From NCBI RefSeq assembly GCF_001742225.1, contig NZ_CP017078.1:1-64000 (forward strand): DNA of 64,000 bases, written 5' to 3'. This document shows positions 8,313 to 16,973 of the stretch, piece by piece (position 1 is the first letter of the stretch; each line of letters opens with the position of its first letter). Made by a program: the position numbers and the translations under genes. This DNA comes from Novosphingobium resinovorum. Lineage in GTDB: Bacteria > Pseudomonadota > Alphaproteobacteria > Sphingomonadales > Sphingomonadaceae. Under the pieces are notes generated by a model that ran no database searches, was not told where the DNA came from, and saw only the letters and a program-made list of their open reading frames with translations.

Positions 8313-10376
8313 ATGAGCAGAAGCGAACGCGGCAAAGAAATGGAAGAGCCAATCATTGAGGCGAGCCGAGGTTCAGTCGCCAAGTTTATCGCCTATGCCA
8401 AGCGTCGCGGCACGATCACCGTCGACGAGCTGAACCTCGCGCTGCCGCAGGACCAGATGACCGCCGACCAGATCGAGGACGTCATGGCGGCGATGTCGGA
8501 GATGGGCATCAGGGTCGTGGAGAACGAGGACGATCCGGATGCCGATGACGCGCCCGCCAGCGCCGCCTCGTCGGACGACAGCGACGGGGATCGGGTGCCT
8601 GCCGACGAAGGGGCCAATGATGGCGCCGACGATGGCAGAGAGGGCGTTGACGGCGGCGCTGTCTTCGAGAGCCGTGAGCCGCGACCGAAGAAGGCCGAGA
8701 ACCTCGGCAGCACGGACGATCCGGTGCGCATGTACTTGCGCGAGATGGGCGCTGCCGAGATGCTCACCCGCGAGGGCGAGGCCGCTATCGCCAAGCGGAT
8801 CGAAGCAGGCCGCGACATCATGATCCAGGGCTTGTGCGAAAGCCCGCTGACGTTCCATGCGATCATCGAGTGGTCCGAGGCGCTCAACGCCGGCCACATG
8901 CAGCTGCGCGAAATTCTCGATCTCGACGCGATGCTGGCGAAGGAGCCGCAGGTCGAGACGTTAGGCGAAGACGGCGGCGAAATCAGCGAGAAGACCGCAG
9001 GTCCCTCGTTCAGCGATGACGAGGAGTCCGAGGAGCAGGACGCCGCCGAGGTGGACGAGGATGGCAATCCGATCGCCAGCCCGCGCCGCGAAGAGGCGGA
9101 TGCGGAGGAGGGCGGCATCAGCCTGGCGCAGATGGAAGCGACGCTGATGCCCGAGGCGCTGGAGAAGTTCGCGCTCATCGCCGGGCTGTTCCACAGCTTC
9201 GAGCGGCTTCAGGCCGACCGAACGGAAGCGGCCGGGCTGGGTATCATTTTCCCCGAGGCGCGCGAGGAACAGTACCTGCAACTGCGCGCCGAACTGACCG
9301 CCGAGGTGGAATCGGTCAAGTTCCATGCGGCCAAGATCGAGCAGTTGATCGACAACCTCTACGTGTCGAACCGCCGTCTCACGACGTTGGGCGGCCAGAT
9401 GCTGCGACTGGTCGAGCGCTACAAGGTGAAGCGCGCCGATTTCCTCGAAGCCTATGTTGGCCGTGAGCTGGACGATACCTGGGTCGCTGAGATGGCGGGC
9501 CGGGACAAGAAGTGGGCCGCGTTCGCCGCCGCCGAAGCCGGCCCTGCCGAGCGGATCCGTAACGAGGTCGCCGAAATCGCCGCAACCATCGGCATGGCGC
9601 TCCCCGAGTTCCGCCGGATCGTCAACATGGTCCAGAAGGGCGAGCGCGAGGCGCGCATCGCTAAGAAGGAAATGGTCGAGGCGAACCTGCGTCTGGTGAT
9701 CTCGATCGCCAAGAAATACGTCAATCGCGGGCTGCAGTTCCTCGACCTGATCCAGGAAGGCAACATTGGCCTGATGAAGGCGGTCGACAAGTTCGAGTAC
9801 CGCCGCGGCTACAAGTTCTCGACGTACGCGACCTGGTGGATCCGGCAGGCGATTACCCGCTCGATCGCGGATCAGGCCCGCACGATCCGCATCCCGGTCC
9901 ACATGATCGAAACGATCAACAAGCTGGTCCGCGCCAACCGCCGCTTCCTCCACGAGCATGGCCGCGAGCCCACGCCCGAGGAGATGGCTGAGCAGCTCTC
10001 GATGCCGCTCGAGAAGGTCAAGCGGGTGCTCAAGATCGCGAAGGAGCCGGTGTCACTCGAAAGCCCGGTGGGTGACGAGGAAGACAGCTCCCTAGGTGAC
10101 TTCATCCGGGACGAGAACGCGGTGATCCCCGTGGACGCGGCGATCGAGGCGAACCTCAAGGAGATGATAACGCGTTCCTTGGCGTCGCTCACGCCGCGCG
10201 AGGAGCGCGTTCTGCGCATGCGCTTCGGCATCGGCATGAACACCGATCACACTCTCGAGGAAGTCGGTCAGCAGTTCTCGGTAACCCGTGAACGCATCCG
10301 CCAGATTGAGGCGAAGGCACTGCGGAAGCTCAAGCACCCTAGCCGGTCGCGCATCATGCGTGCTTTCCTCGACTGA
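8313..10376 (+). CDS. RpoD-type (group 1-like) RNA polymerase sigma factor
   Basis: At 687 residues this is a complete sigma-70. Region 1.1 is near the N-terminus ([20 protein letters not shown]), followed by an acidic linker and region 1.2 ([20 protein letters not shown]). The large non-conserved region characteristic of housekeeping sigmas comes next. Region 2 follows ([40 protein letters not shown]), then region 3 and region 4.2 ([20 protein letters not shown]). It should direct polymerase to standard -35/-10 promoters. A full RpoD on what looks like a plasmid is unusual and it is probably an additional copy. The start at 8313 is not backed by a strong Shine-Dalgarno; ATG 8340 is an alternative. 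Confidence 0.92.
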   Translation: MSRSERGKEMEEPIIEASRGSVAKFIAYAKRRGTITVDELNLALPQDQMTADQIEDVMAAMSEMGIRVVENEDDPDADDAPASAASSDDSDGDRVPADEGANDGADDGREGVDGGAVFESREPRPKKAENLGSTDDPVRMYLREMGAAEMLTREGEAAIAKRIEAGRDIMIQGLCESPLTFHAIIEWSEALNAGHMQLREILDLDAMLAKEPQVETLGEDGGEISEKTAGPSFSDDEESEEQDAAEVDEDGNPIASPRREEADAEEGGISLAQMEATLMPEALEKFALIAGLFHSFERLQADRTEAAGLGIIFPEAREEQYLQLRAELTAEVESVKFHAAKIEQLIDNLYVSNRRLTTLGGQMLRLVERYKVKRADFLEAYVGRELDDTWVAEMAGRDKKWAAFAAAEAGPAERIRNEVAEIAATIGMALPEFRRIVNMVQKGEREARIAKKEMVEANLRLVISIAKKYVNRGLQFLDLIQEGNIGLMKAVDKFEYRRGYKFSTYATWWIRQAITRSIADQARTIRIPVHMIETINKLVRANRRFLHEHGREPTPEEMAEQLSMPLEKVKRVLKIAKEPVSLESPVGDEEDSSLGDFIRDENAVIPVDAAIEANLKEMITRSLASLTPREERVLRMRFGIGMNTDHTLEEVGQQFSVTRERIRQIEAKALRKLKHPSRSRIMRAFLD

Positions 10377-10410
10377 TAGCATCGCCAGTCTTTGGTGGGT
10401 ATGTGAAGAC

Positions 10411-11055
10411 ATGACGTCAAAATTCAGAACGCCGAAGGAGCAAGTCGTTCGCGATGTGCTGGAGAAGCACGCTTGTCCGGTTCCTTACCATGAAGTGCGC
10501 ACGCGATTTCTCGGAGCAATCGCCTCACCGTTGGTGGCGGCTCCGCCGCTGCCAGTGGTGAAGGCGCTGTGGGGCGGCGAATTTCCGCCGTTCGATTCCA
10601 TGGGTGATCTCAATCATCTGATCGATGTGCTGATCAATCAGCTTTGGAACAGCCTGACCAAGCATAATAGCCGTACAGCGCCCTTCAGGCTTTACCGGCT
10701 TGATCTGGAGCCGTCGGCTGAGAATCTTGCGAGGTACGCCCGAGTGCGCCGACAGGAGCTGGAAGGCTTTGTTGAAGGTCTGTTCGGTGGTCATGAAACC
10801 CTCGACCTGCCGGAGCGAGCCCATATGTCCCTGGGGCACCTTGGTGAACTTCGCGCGATGATGGGCGGCATTGAGGACCTGGTCGCGCGCGATATCCAGG
10901 CGGAAAGCCGAACCCAGCTCGAGACGACCTTCAGACACGTGCGCGAACTCACCAAAATCATGGAAACCGAAATCCATGAGGCCGTGTTGTCTTGCGCCCG
11001 GGCTCGACATCAGATGCTCGAGGGATCTACGCTCACAAAACCCGTTATGCACTAA
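10411..11055 (+). CDS. Uncharacterised protein in sigma-factor operon
   Basis: The 214-residue product is not recognised. It begins MTSKFRTPKEQVVRDVLEK, has no signal peptide or transmembrane segment, and contains WGGEFPPFDSMGDLNHLIDVL with an otherwise helical, charged C-terminal half (RTQLETTFRHVRELTKIMET) that could form a coiled coil. It starts 34 bp after the sigma gene and ends 31 bp before the DUF6880 gene, so the three are likely co-transcribed. Function unknown. Confidence 0.6.
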   Translation: MTSKFRTPKEQVVRDVLEKHACPVPYHEVRTRFLGAIASPLVAAPPLPVVKALWGGEFPPFDSMGDLNHLIDVLINQLWNSLTKHNSRTAPFRLYRLDLEPSAENLARYARVRRQELEGFVEGLFGGHETLDLPERAHMSLGHLGELRAMMGGIEDLVARDIQAESRTQLETTFRHVRELTKIMETEIHEAVLSCARARHQMLEGSTLTKPVMH

Positions 11056-11086
11056 CCGTGCAACCAGCCCGGATCGAGTTGAGACT

Positions 11087-12538
11087 TTGGCTTCCAAGAA
11101 AACCCTGAACGCGAAGAATCTTGAGGAGTTGGGGGCGGCTCGTCTCGCCCAACTGCTGATTGAAATCAGCACGGGAAATGCCCTAGCCAAGCGCCGCCTG
11201 CGCCTCGAACTGGCTGGCGCGCAAAGCCCGGCTGAGGTGGCGCGTGAGGTGGACAAGCGGCTCAGCACGATCCGACGATCGCGATCCTTCGTCGACTGGC
11301 AGAACCGTAAAGCCCTGATCGAGGACCTTCAGACGCAAAGGAAGGCCATTGTCGAGCAGGTCGCGCGGTCGGACCCTGCTGAGGGTCTGGCGTTGATGTG
11401 GCGTTTTCTTGGCCTGGCCAATTCCATCTTCGGGCGCTGCGATGACAGTAGCGGGATGGTCATTGCCATTTTTCACCAGGCTGTCGCGGATCTGGCGGAG
11501 ATTGCCGTGCGGGCAAATCCCAGGCCGGAGGCGCTGGGTGACGCGGTCTATGATGCTTTGAGCGCCAATGAGTATGGCCAGTACGACGACCTGATCGGCA
11601 CCCTTGCTGCCGTTCTGGGAGAGCGCGGGCTTACCTATCTGCGCGGTCGTATGACTGCGCTGGCGAAGACGCCGGTTAAAAGGCCGGCAGGCAAGGATCG
11701 GGTAGCCGTGGGTTGGGCATCAAGCGGTGCCATCTACCAGGATGAGATTGACGAGCGTAGCCGAGATAGCACGGTGAAGCTCGCTCTCATGGAGATCGCT
11801 GACGCATTAGGCGATGTCGATGCGTTCATCGCGCAGTACGACGAACCCACCCGCAAGGTGCCCCGGATCGCAGCTGAAATCGCCAATCGCCTCGTCGCCG
11901 CAGATCGTGCTGACGATGCCCTTCAAATTCTTGATGCGGCAACGCAGAACAATCCCAGTCACTCCAGCTTCAATTGGCCGGACTTCAAATGGGTTGATGC
12001 AAGGATCGCCGTTCTGGACGCATTGGGGAGGGGGCGTGAGGCACAGGACATGCGCTGGTCCTGCTTCGAAAGTTCGCTGTCGTCCAGGCACTTGCGTGAA
12101 TACCTCAAGCAGCTGGCCGATTTCGAGGACATCGATGCTGAGACGCGTGCCTTCGACCACGCGCAAACCTGCAAAAGCGTTCTTGGTGCACTGTCGTTCT
12201 TCGTGACATGGCCGAAGCTTGACCGTGCCGCCGACCTTGTAATCGGTCGCTTCGAGAAGATCGACGGCGACCATTACGAAATCCTAACGCCTGCCGCTGA
12301 CGCGCTTTCGGCGAAATATCCGTTGGCAGCAAGCCTTGTGCTGCGCGCCATGATCGATTTCACTCTGATCCATGCCCGGTCAACGCGTTACAAGCACGCT
12401 GCTCGCCATCTCCTCGAGTGCGCCAGCCTCTCGCGACAAATCTCCGATTTTGGCGCGCATGAATCTCACACCGATTATGAAGCGAGATTACGCAAGATGC
12501 ACGGGCGCAAGAGCGGTTTCTGGGGCCTGGTCGATTGA
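11087..12538 (+). CDS. DUF6880-like protein
   Basis: A 483-residue soluble protein, recognised from memory as resembling the DUF6880 family common in sphingomonads. It starts TTG-ASKKTLNAKNLEELGAARLA and ends YEARLRKMHGRKSGFWGLVD. The body is rich in alpha-helical repeats (DDALQILDAATQNN, GRGREAQDMRW), suggesting a TPR/HEAT-like scaffold. No in-frame ATG precedes the conserved N-terminus, and TTG 11087 gives the family-like start. Function is unknown. Its position in the sigma-factor operon is the main clue. Confidence 0.6.
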   Translation: MASKKTLNAKNLEELGAARLAQLLIEISTGNALAKRRLRLELAGAQSPAEVAREVDKRLSTIRRSRSFVDWQNRKALIEDLQTQRKAIVEQVARSDPAEGLALMWRFLGLANSIFGRCDDSSGMVIAIFHQAVADLAEIAVRANPRPEALGDAVYDALSANEYGQYDDLIGTLAAVLGERGLTYLRGRMTALAKTPVKRPAGKDRVAVGWASSGAIYQDEIDERSRDSTVKLALMEIADALGDVDAFIAQYDEPTRKVPRIAAEIANRLVAADRADDALQILDAATQNNPSHSSFNWPDFKWVDARIAVLDALGRGREAQDMRWSCFESSLSSRHLREYLKQLADFEDIDAETRAFDHAQTCKSVLGALSFFVTWPKLDRAADLVIGRFEKIDGDHYEILTPAADALSAKYPLAASLVLRAMIDFTLIHARSTRYKHAARHLLECASLSRQISDFGAHESHTDYEARLRKMHGRKSGFWGLVD

Positions 12539-12757
12539 CATGCTGCCGCCCCGGATTGGTTCTCGAATTTATTGTGAACCCCGCCTTCGTGACTGCTCAT
12601 CCTCTTGGATGACCGGTCCCGACCAGAAATTGCCTTTTATGAGCGGGAACGCGAACGGCCGGGTTCCCCAAAAGCGGCCAACGCTTAAAAATGGGCAGAT
12701 TGTCTCACCATCAATGGCACATGACAGAAGCGCGTCTCGTAGCTAAGAGCGCAATCG

Positions 12758-13162
12758 GTGCATCGACTTCGCAATCTTGTCCTTGCCAATCGGCCCCTTG
12801 CCTGCGCGGTGCTTGTACTCGCGCTGATGATGAAGATCGTCATGCCGGCGGGGTTCATGCCAACCGTTTCGAACGGGCGGATCGTGGTCAGCATTTGCTC
12901 GGGTACCGGGCCGATGACGATGGTCATTACGATCCCCGGCCTTGAACATGGGAAATCCGGTAGCGACGGTCATCAGGGCAAGGCAGAACAGCCTTGCGCC
13001 TTCTCAGGCTTGTCGGCGCCGTCCCTCGCTGCTGCGGACCCAATTCTGTTGGCGGCTGCGATTCTGTTCGTGCTGGCGCTCGGCACGCGCCCTCTGGTGC
13101 TGCGAGCTTCGACAGCGCCACCCTATCTGCGTCCACCCCTGAGGGGGCTTCCGGCAATCTGA
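12758..13162 (+). CDS. DUF2946-like small membrane protein
   Basis: This 134-residue protein has an N-terminal hydrophobic segment (LACAVLVLALMMKIVMPAGFMP) and a C-terminal hydrophobic stretch (PILLAAAILFVLALG). It also has the VSICSG and PCAFSGLSAPSLAAADP motifs seen in DUF2946 proteins, which usually sit near copper or heavy-metal genes. Conserved Cys residues could bind metal. The start is GTG 12758 with a poor Shine-Dalgarno. The 220 bp before it and the 276 bp after it appear non-coding. Confidence 0.6.
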   Translation: MHRLRNLVLANRPLACAVLVLALMMKIVMPAGFMPTVSNGRIVVSICSGTGPMTMVITIPGLEHGKSGSDGHQGKAEQPCAFSGLSAPSLAAADPILLAAAILFVLALGTRPLVLRASTAPPYLRPPLRGLPAI

Positions 13163-13438
13163 TCGTTCGTCGTCGCATGAGGGGCTGAGGGGACGGGTGC
13201 GTGTATCGCGTCCGCCTCCTTCGCTGTCATGCACCTGCGTCCGATTTGGCTTGGCTCAATGCGCGCTCTTGCGGCTGCCAGGCCTGCCGAGGATTACCAT
13301 CATGATAATCGCTGCCTGGTTTTGCCGGGTTCGCCACTTCGCATGACTGCGCGAAGTCGCATCCTCCTGCGCCAGTTCCATTTGTGGCTGGGCGATCGTC
13401 AAGCGGACCCGTCCCTGGTATGAAGCGGGAGCGGCGGC

Positions 13439-13873
13439 ATGACGCAGGTATATTTCTCGGAGGCTCGCCACGCCGATGATGTCCTGCGGCTCGCGCTCGG
13501 CGCCGCGCAGCTCCCGACCGACGATCTCGGCGGTCCCGACCAGATGTTCTTCAGCCTGTCCGACGATGAAGAGCTGATCGGGTTCATCGGCCTGGAAGGT
13601 AGCGGCACCGACCGGCTGCTCCGCTCGCTGGTCGTGCTGCCGACCCGGCGCGGCAAAGGATATGGCCGGATGCTGGTCGAACGCCTTGAAGGCGTTGCTG
13701 ATGGCGCGGTCGAGCGGCTGCACCTCCTGACCAGCGGCACCGGGGAGTTCTTTCGCAGGCTTGGTTACACCGATGCCGATCGCGACGCCGCGCCGGCCTT
13801 CATCGCAGCGACCGCGCAGTTCACGTCGCTGTGCGGTCCGCGCGCGACCTATCTCGTCAAGGATCTTGGATGA
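13439..13873 (+). CDS. arsN2: ArsN2-like GNAT acetyltransferase
   Basis: The 144-residue protein has the acetyl-CoA-binding motif [15 protein letters not shown] and the FFRRLGYT motif of GNAT enzymes. The overall form, including PTDDLGG near the N-terminus, matches the arsenic-resistance acetyltransferase ArsN2. Some family members acetylate organic arsenicals. It overlaps the following arsH by 4 nt (ATGA), so the pair is translationally coupled. Confidence 0.75.
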   Translation: MTQVYFSEARHADDVLRLALGAAQLPTDDLGGPDQMFFSLSDDEELIGFIGLEGSGTDRLLRSLVVLPTRRGKGYGRMLVERLEGVADGAVERLHLLTSGTGEFFRRLGYTDADRDAAPAFIAATAQFTSLCGPRATYLVKDLG

Positions 13874-14610
13874 CGCGCCTTCGTGACGTACCCGACGCCG
13901 ACCATCTGCCAGCACTCGATCGCGGCATCGCGATCACCCGGCCCGCCGCCGGCATGGGCGACGATCAGCCGCCGCCTCGCATCCTGCTGCTGTACGGGTC
14001 GCTGCGCGAACGCTCGTTCAGCCGACTCGCGGCTGAGGAAGCGGCACGACTGCTGATCCTCTTCGGCGCGGAGGTGCGGATATTCGATCCCAGCGACCTG
14101 CCGCTCCCAGATCAGGTGAAGGGTGACGATCATCCGGCGGTCCATGAGCTGCGCCAGCACGCGCTCTGGTCCGAAGGCATGGTTTGGTGCAGCCCCGAGC
14201 GGCACGGCCAGATCACCGGCATCATGAAGGCGCAGATCGACCATCCGCCGCTGGAGTTCGGCGGCATGCGGCCGACCCAGGGTCGCACGCTCGCGGTCAT
14301 GCAGGTGTCGGGCGGCTCGCAGTCGTTCAACGCGGTCAACACGCTGCGCCTGCTTGGCCGCTGGATGCGCATGATCACGATCCCCAACCAGTCGAGCGTG
14401 GCGATGGCGTTCAAGGAATTCGACGAGGCCGGCCGCATGAAGCCGTCGAGCTATTATGACCGCATCGTCGACGTGATGGAGGAACTGGTGCGGTTCACGA
14501 TCCTGACCCGCCCGCACGCCGGCCAGCTCGTCAACCGCTATTCCGAACGGAAGGCTGTACAGGCAAAGCGTAACGCTGCCACCGATCTTGCGGTCCAAGC
14601 CGTTCTGTAG
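13870..14610 (+). CDS. arsH: ArsH NADPH-dependent FMN reductase
   Basis: The 246-residue protein has the flavodoxin-like phosphate loop [21 protein letters not shown] and the ArsH hallmarks [20 protein letters not shown] and [22 protein letters not shown]. ArsH oxidises trivalent organoarsenicals and can reduce Fe(III) or quinones. The canonical W in the CSPE..N..IDWIP region is replaced (QIDHPPLEF), a small deviation. No arsC, arsB or acr3 gene is present in this window. Confidence 0.88.
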   Translation: MTRLRDVPDADHLPALDRGIAITRPAAGMGDDQPPPRILLLYGSLRERSFSRLAAEEAARLLILFGAEVRIFDPSDLPLPDQVKGDDHPAVHELRQHALWSEGMVWCSPERHGQITGIMKAQIDHPPLEFGGMRPTQGRTLAVMQVSGGSQSFNAVNTLRLLGRWMRMITIPNQSSVAMAFKEFDEAGRMKPSSYYDRIVDVMEELVRFTILTRPHAGQLVNRYSERKAVQAKRNAATDLAVQAVL

Positions 14611-14680
14611 GCCAGCACATCAATCATCGACTAATCGGAAAGCCGAGCCGCCATCGCCACGTTGCAGCATCACCTCCATC

Positions 14681-15346
14681 CTATTGTGCTCGGCCGGGAA
14701 GCATCGCTGTAAGGATATACTTCCCACTCCTCCTCGTTTCGAAAACAACTCCGGCAAGGTGGAGGGCAATCAGAACGTACAGCAAATTTACCGCTGACTC
14801 GTGCACTTCCTTCAAGGGCTCGTCCTCTGCGTCATCGACTGTCTCTTTCCGCTCAGAACCTTTGAGTAAGACGCTGTCCCTGTTATCTGTGCCTCGACCA
14901 ACGGCGTGGGACGGAGCCTCGCTAATCCATTTCGTGGAGGGCAGACCAGCCATGCCAATGCCGGTCGCTATGATGATGCTAAGCGTTCCCCAAATAGCGT
15001 AGACCATCAATGCACCTAACGGATTGTGCGATGGATGGATTTCATTGTGTCCGGCTCTAATCTCCCGGATATGGGCAAGCGCTTTACGCGGGCTCGGTGG
15101 GAACGCTGTGAACCGTGCCTCTTTGGGTCCAACGAAACCCCAGAGCAGTCTAAACGCCAAAACGGTTGCGAGGGCGTATCCCACCCAGACGTGCGGCCCC
15201 GAACCCTCTTCCGTGAAAATTGCATTCCCGATGACAGCAAGAACGATTGACCAATGGGTCACCTTAACAACGGGGTCCCATTTCGCCTTTGCTCGGGCTG
15301 AGTCTTTTAGGGGCCGGACTGGGATTCCAGGTTTTGAACTCTGCAT
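14681..15346 (-). CDS. Cytochrome b561-type membrane protein
   Basis: The 221-residue protein has four predicted transmembrane segments with His residues placed for two b hemes: VVKVTHWSIVLAV, GPHVWVGYALATV, PSHNPLGALMVYAIWG and HESAVNLLYVLIALHLAGV. This fits the cytochrome b/b561 family, which passes electrons between quinol and periplasmic partners. A charged loop (GSERKETVDDAEDEPLKE) precedes the last helix. It lies 65 bp downstream of czcC on the same strand and may be read through from the metal-efflux operon. Confidence 0.8.
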   Translation of the reverse strand: MQSSKPGIPVRPLKDSARAKAKWDPVVKVTHWSIVLAVIGNAIFTEEGSGPHVWVGYALATVLAFRLLWGFVGPKEARFTAFPPSPRKALAHIREIRAGHNEIHPSHNPLGALMVYAIWGTLSIIIATGIGMAGLPSTKWISEAPSHAVGRGTDNRDSVLLKGSERKETVDDAEDEPLKEVHESAVNLLYVLIALHLAGVVFETRRSGKYILTAMLPGRAQ

Positions 15347-15411
15347 TTCAGATTCCTCCGCGTGAATGGGAAGATGACTTCATTCTCTACAGCGATTGCC
15401 AACCTACGCCC

Positions 15412-16677
15412 TCATGGCTCCTTCTCGTTACCTTGCCATATCGTATGAGAATCGATGAGTAATTTCACGATAGCTCGTGTCGCAGAGCTGCGTGCGTCTA
15501 TGGCCAGCCGGTCCGCATCATGTGCTTGCCGTCGGGAATAGAGCAGATCGGACAGGTCGATAATGCCCCCTTCGTACCCGCGCTCCGTCCGTGTGGCGGC
15601 GTCGAGCGAACTTCTGGCAGCACCCTGAAGCCGCTGCCAAGCGACGTAGCGGCCAGAGGCGTTCGCCATATCAGTATCGGCCATCGCCAGCACCATCCGG
15701 CGCGCTTGCGCGAGATCCATAGAGGCAGCGGAGGCATTGGCTTCCGCCTGATCCTGCTGGAATTTCCGGTATCGTCCTCCCAATGGGATCGAGAAGACGA
15801 CACCGACACCGCGTTCAATGCCAGAACGCTCGCTAAAGGCCCGGACGCCCAGCTGTGGGTCCGGCAAGCGATCAGCCTTCGCCCGCCGTGCGACGACTTC
15901 AAGACGCAGAGCTTCGCGATCAGCAGCCCCAATTTCATGACTGCGCTGGATCACCAGATCATGAAGTGCAGTCAGGTCCTGAGAAGGCAGGACTGGATCA
16001 GCCAAGGATGGTGCGTCCGACGGCAGGGCCAGATCGGGGAAGTTCGATTGCAGCAGCGCTCGCGCCTGTTTCATATCAGCCAGGCTGGCTGCCGCGACAC
16101 CCTTGGCCTGATCGAGCGCCGCCTGGGCCTGGTCGGTGTCAAGCATCGATGCATCGCGTAACTGCACTCGCCTCTTCACGGCAGCGAGACCGCGTTCGAG
16201 TAATGCGACGTTCGATTGATCCGTGCGGTTGAGCTCGCTTGCCGTCAGCCAGTCGTACCAGAGCTGCGACAGATACAAGGCCGCCTGATGGCGCGTATCT
16301 TCCATCCGGTTTTGCGCGACCTCGACACCAAGCTGGCCTGCCTCGCGATCCAGGGCAGCCTTCCCGGGCAAGCGAAAAGATCGGCTGACCGTGCCGTCGA
16401 ACTCCGTATAATTCCGCTCCAGCCGCACGTCGCGATTGATGTAGCTTCCGGTGAGCTGGACCTCGTGAGGGCCAACGCGGAGCATATCGCTCGCCGCCGA
16501 TGCAGCGCCGACGCGCTTGCCCGCTGCCTCGACGGTCGGATGACCGTCAAGCGCCTTCACCACCTGCTCCTCAGGCGGCAAGGACCATTGAAGACCAGTC
16601 GCTTGCGCGTGCGCGGCAGTTGCGAGCGCAGTCGCTATCGAGATGGATAGCGGCAAGAGGGCAGTCAGCTTCTTCAT
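15412..16677 (-). CDS. czcC: CzcC-type outer-membrane efflux factor (TolC family)
   Basis: The 421-residue protein has an N-terminal signal peptide (MKKLTALLPLSISIATALATAAHA) and two long coiled-coil halves typical of outer-membrane efflux channels. Motifs include ALYLSQLWYDWLTASELNR and GVGVVFSIPLGGRYR. It should complete the tripartite RND efflux system with the CzcB and CzcA proteins. Its ATG overlaps the DUF3240 stop by 4 nt, confirming one operon. Confidence 0.85.
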   Translation of the reverse strand: MKKLTALLPLSISIATALATAAHAQATGLQWSLPPEEQVVKALDGHPTVEAAGKRVGAASAASDMLRVGPHEVQLTGSYINRDVRLERNYTEFDGTVSRSFRLPGKAALDREAGQLGVEVAQNRMEDTRHQAALYLSQLWYDWLTASELNRTDQSNVALLERGLAAVKRRVQLRDASMLDTDQAQAALDQAKGVAAASLADMKQARALLQSNFPDLALPSDAPSLADPVLPSQDLTALHDLVIQRSHEIGAADREALRLEVVARRAKADRLPDPQLGVRAFSERSGIERGVGVVFSIPLGGRYRKFQQDQAEANASAASMDLAQARRMVLAMADTDMANASGRYVAWQRLQGAARSSLDAATRTERGYEGGIIDLSDLLYSRRQAHDADRLAIDARSSATRAIVKLLIDSHTIWQGNEKEP

Positions 16678-16973
16678 GAAATCCTCCCGCGCTCGATGAT
16701 CGGCAAGGAGTGCCAGCGCACAGGTTGTTTGCGGCGCGATGAGGCAACCGCAGCGATTATGGCGGGGATCATGGAATCCTCGACGACGAGCTCGAATGCG
16801 ATCCGATGGAGGACTCCTCTTACCTGCTCATGCGTTCCGGCGTCGCTGAAGTCGCGACCGAGAACGGCTTCCTCACGGCGATGGATCGGCGCGGACGCAA
16901 CGGTTCGAATAGCCTCCACCAGAGTTCCCGCATCCGGAGGGGAACAGTGGAGGACCAGCAGAAGCTCAGCCAT
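16674..16973 (-). CDS. DUF3240-like metal-efflux accessory protein
   Basis: The 99-residue protein starts at MAELLLVLHCSPPDAG and contains the VLGRDFSDAGTHEQVRGVL segment seen in DUF3240 proteins. These small PII-like proteins often sit inside czc-type operons and may sense metal or modulate the pump. It overlaps the pump gene by 8 nt upstream and czcC by 4 nt downstream. The start at 16973 is chosen over the longer open frame (to 17096) because the extension lies entirely within the pump gene. Confidence 0.75.
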   Translation of the reverse strand: MAELLLVLHCSPPDAGTLVEAIRTVASAPIHRREEAVLGRDFSDAGTHEQVRGVLHRIAFELVVEDSMIPAIIAAVASSRRKQPVRWHSLPIIERGRIS

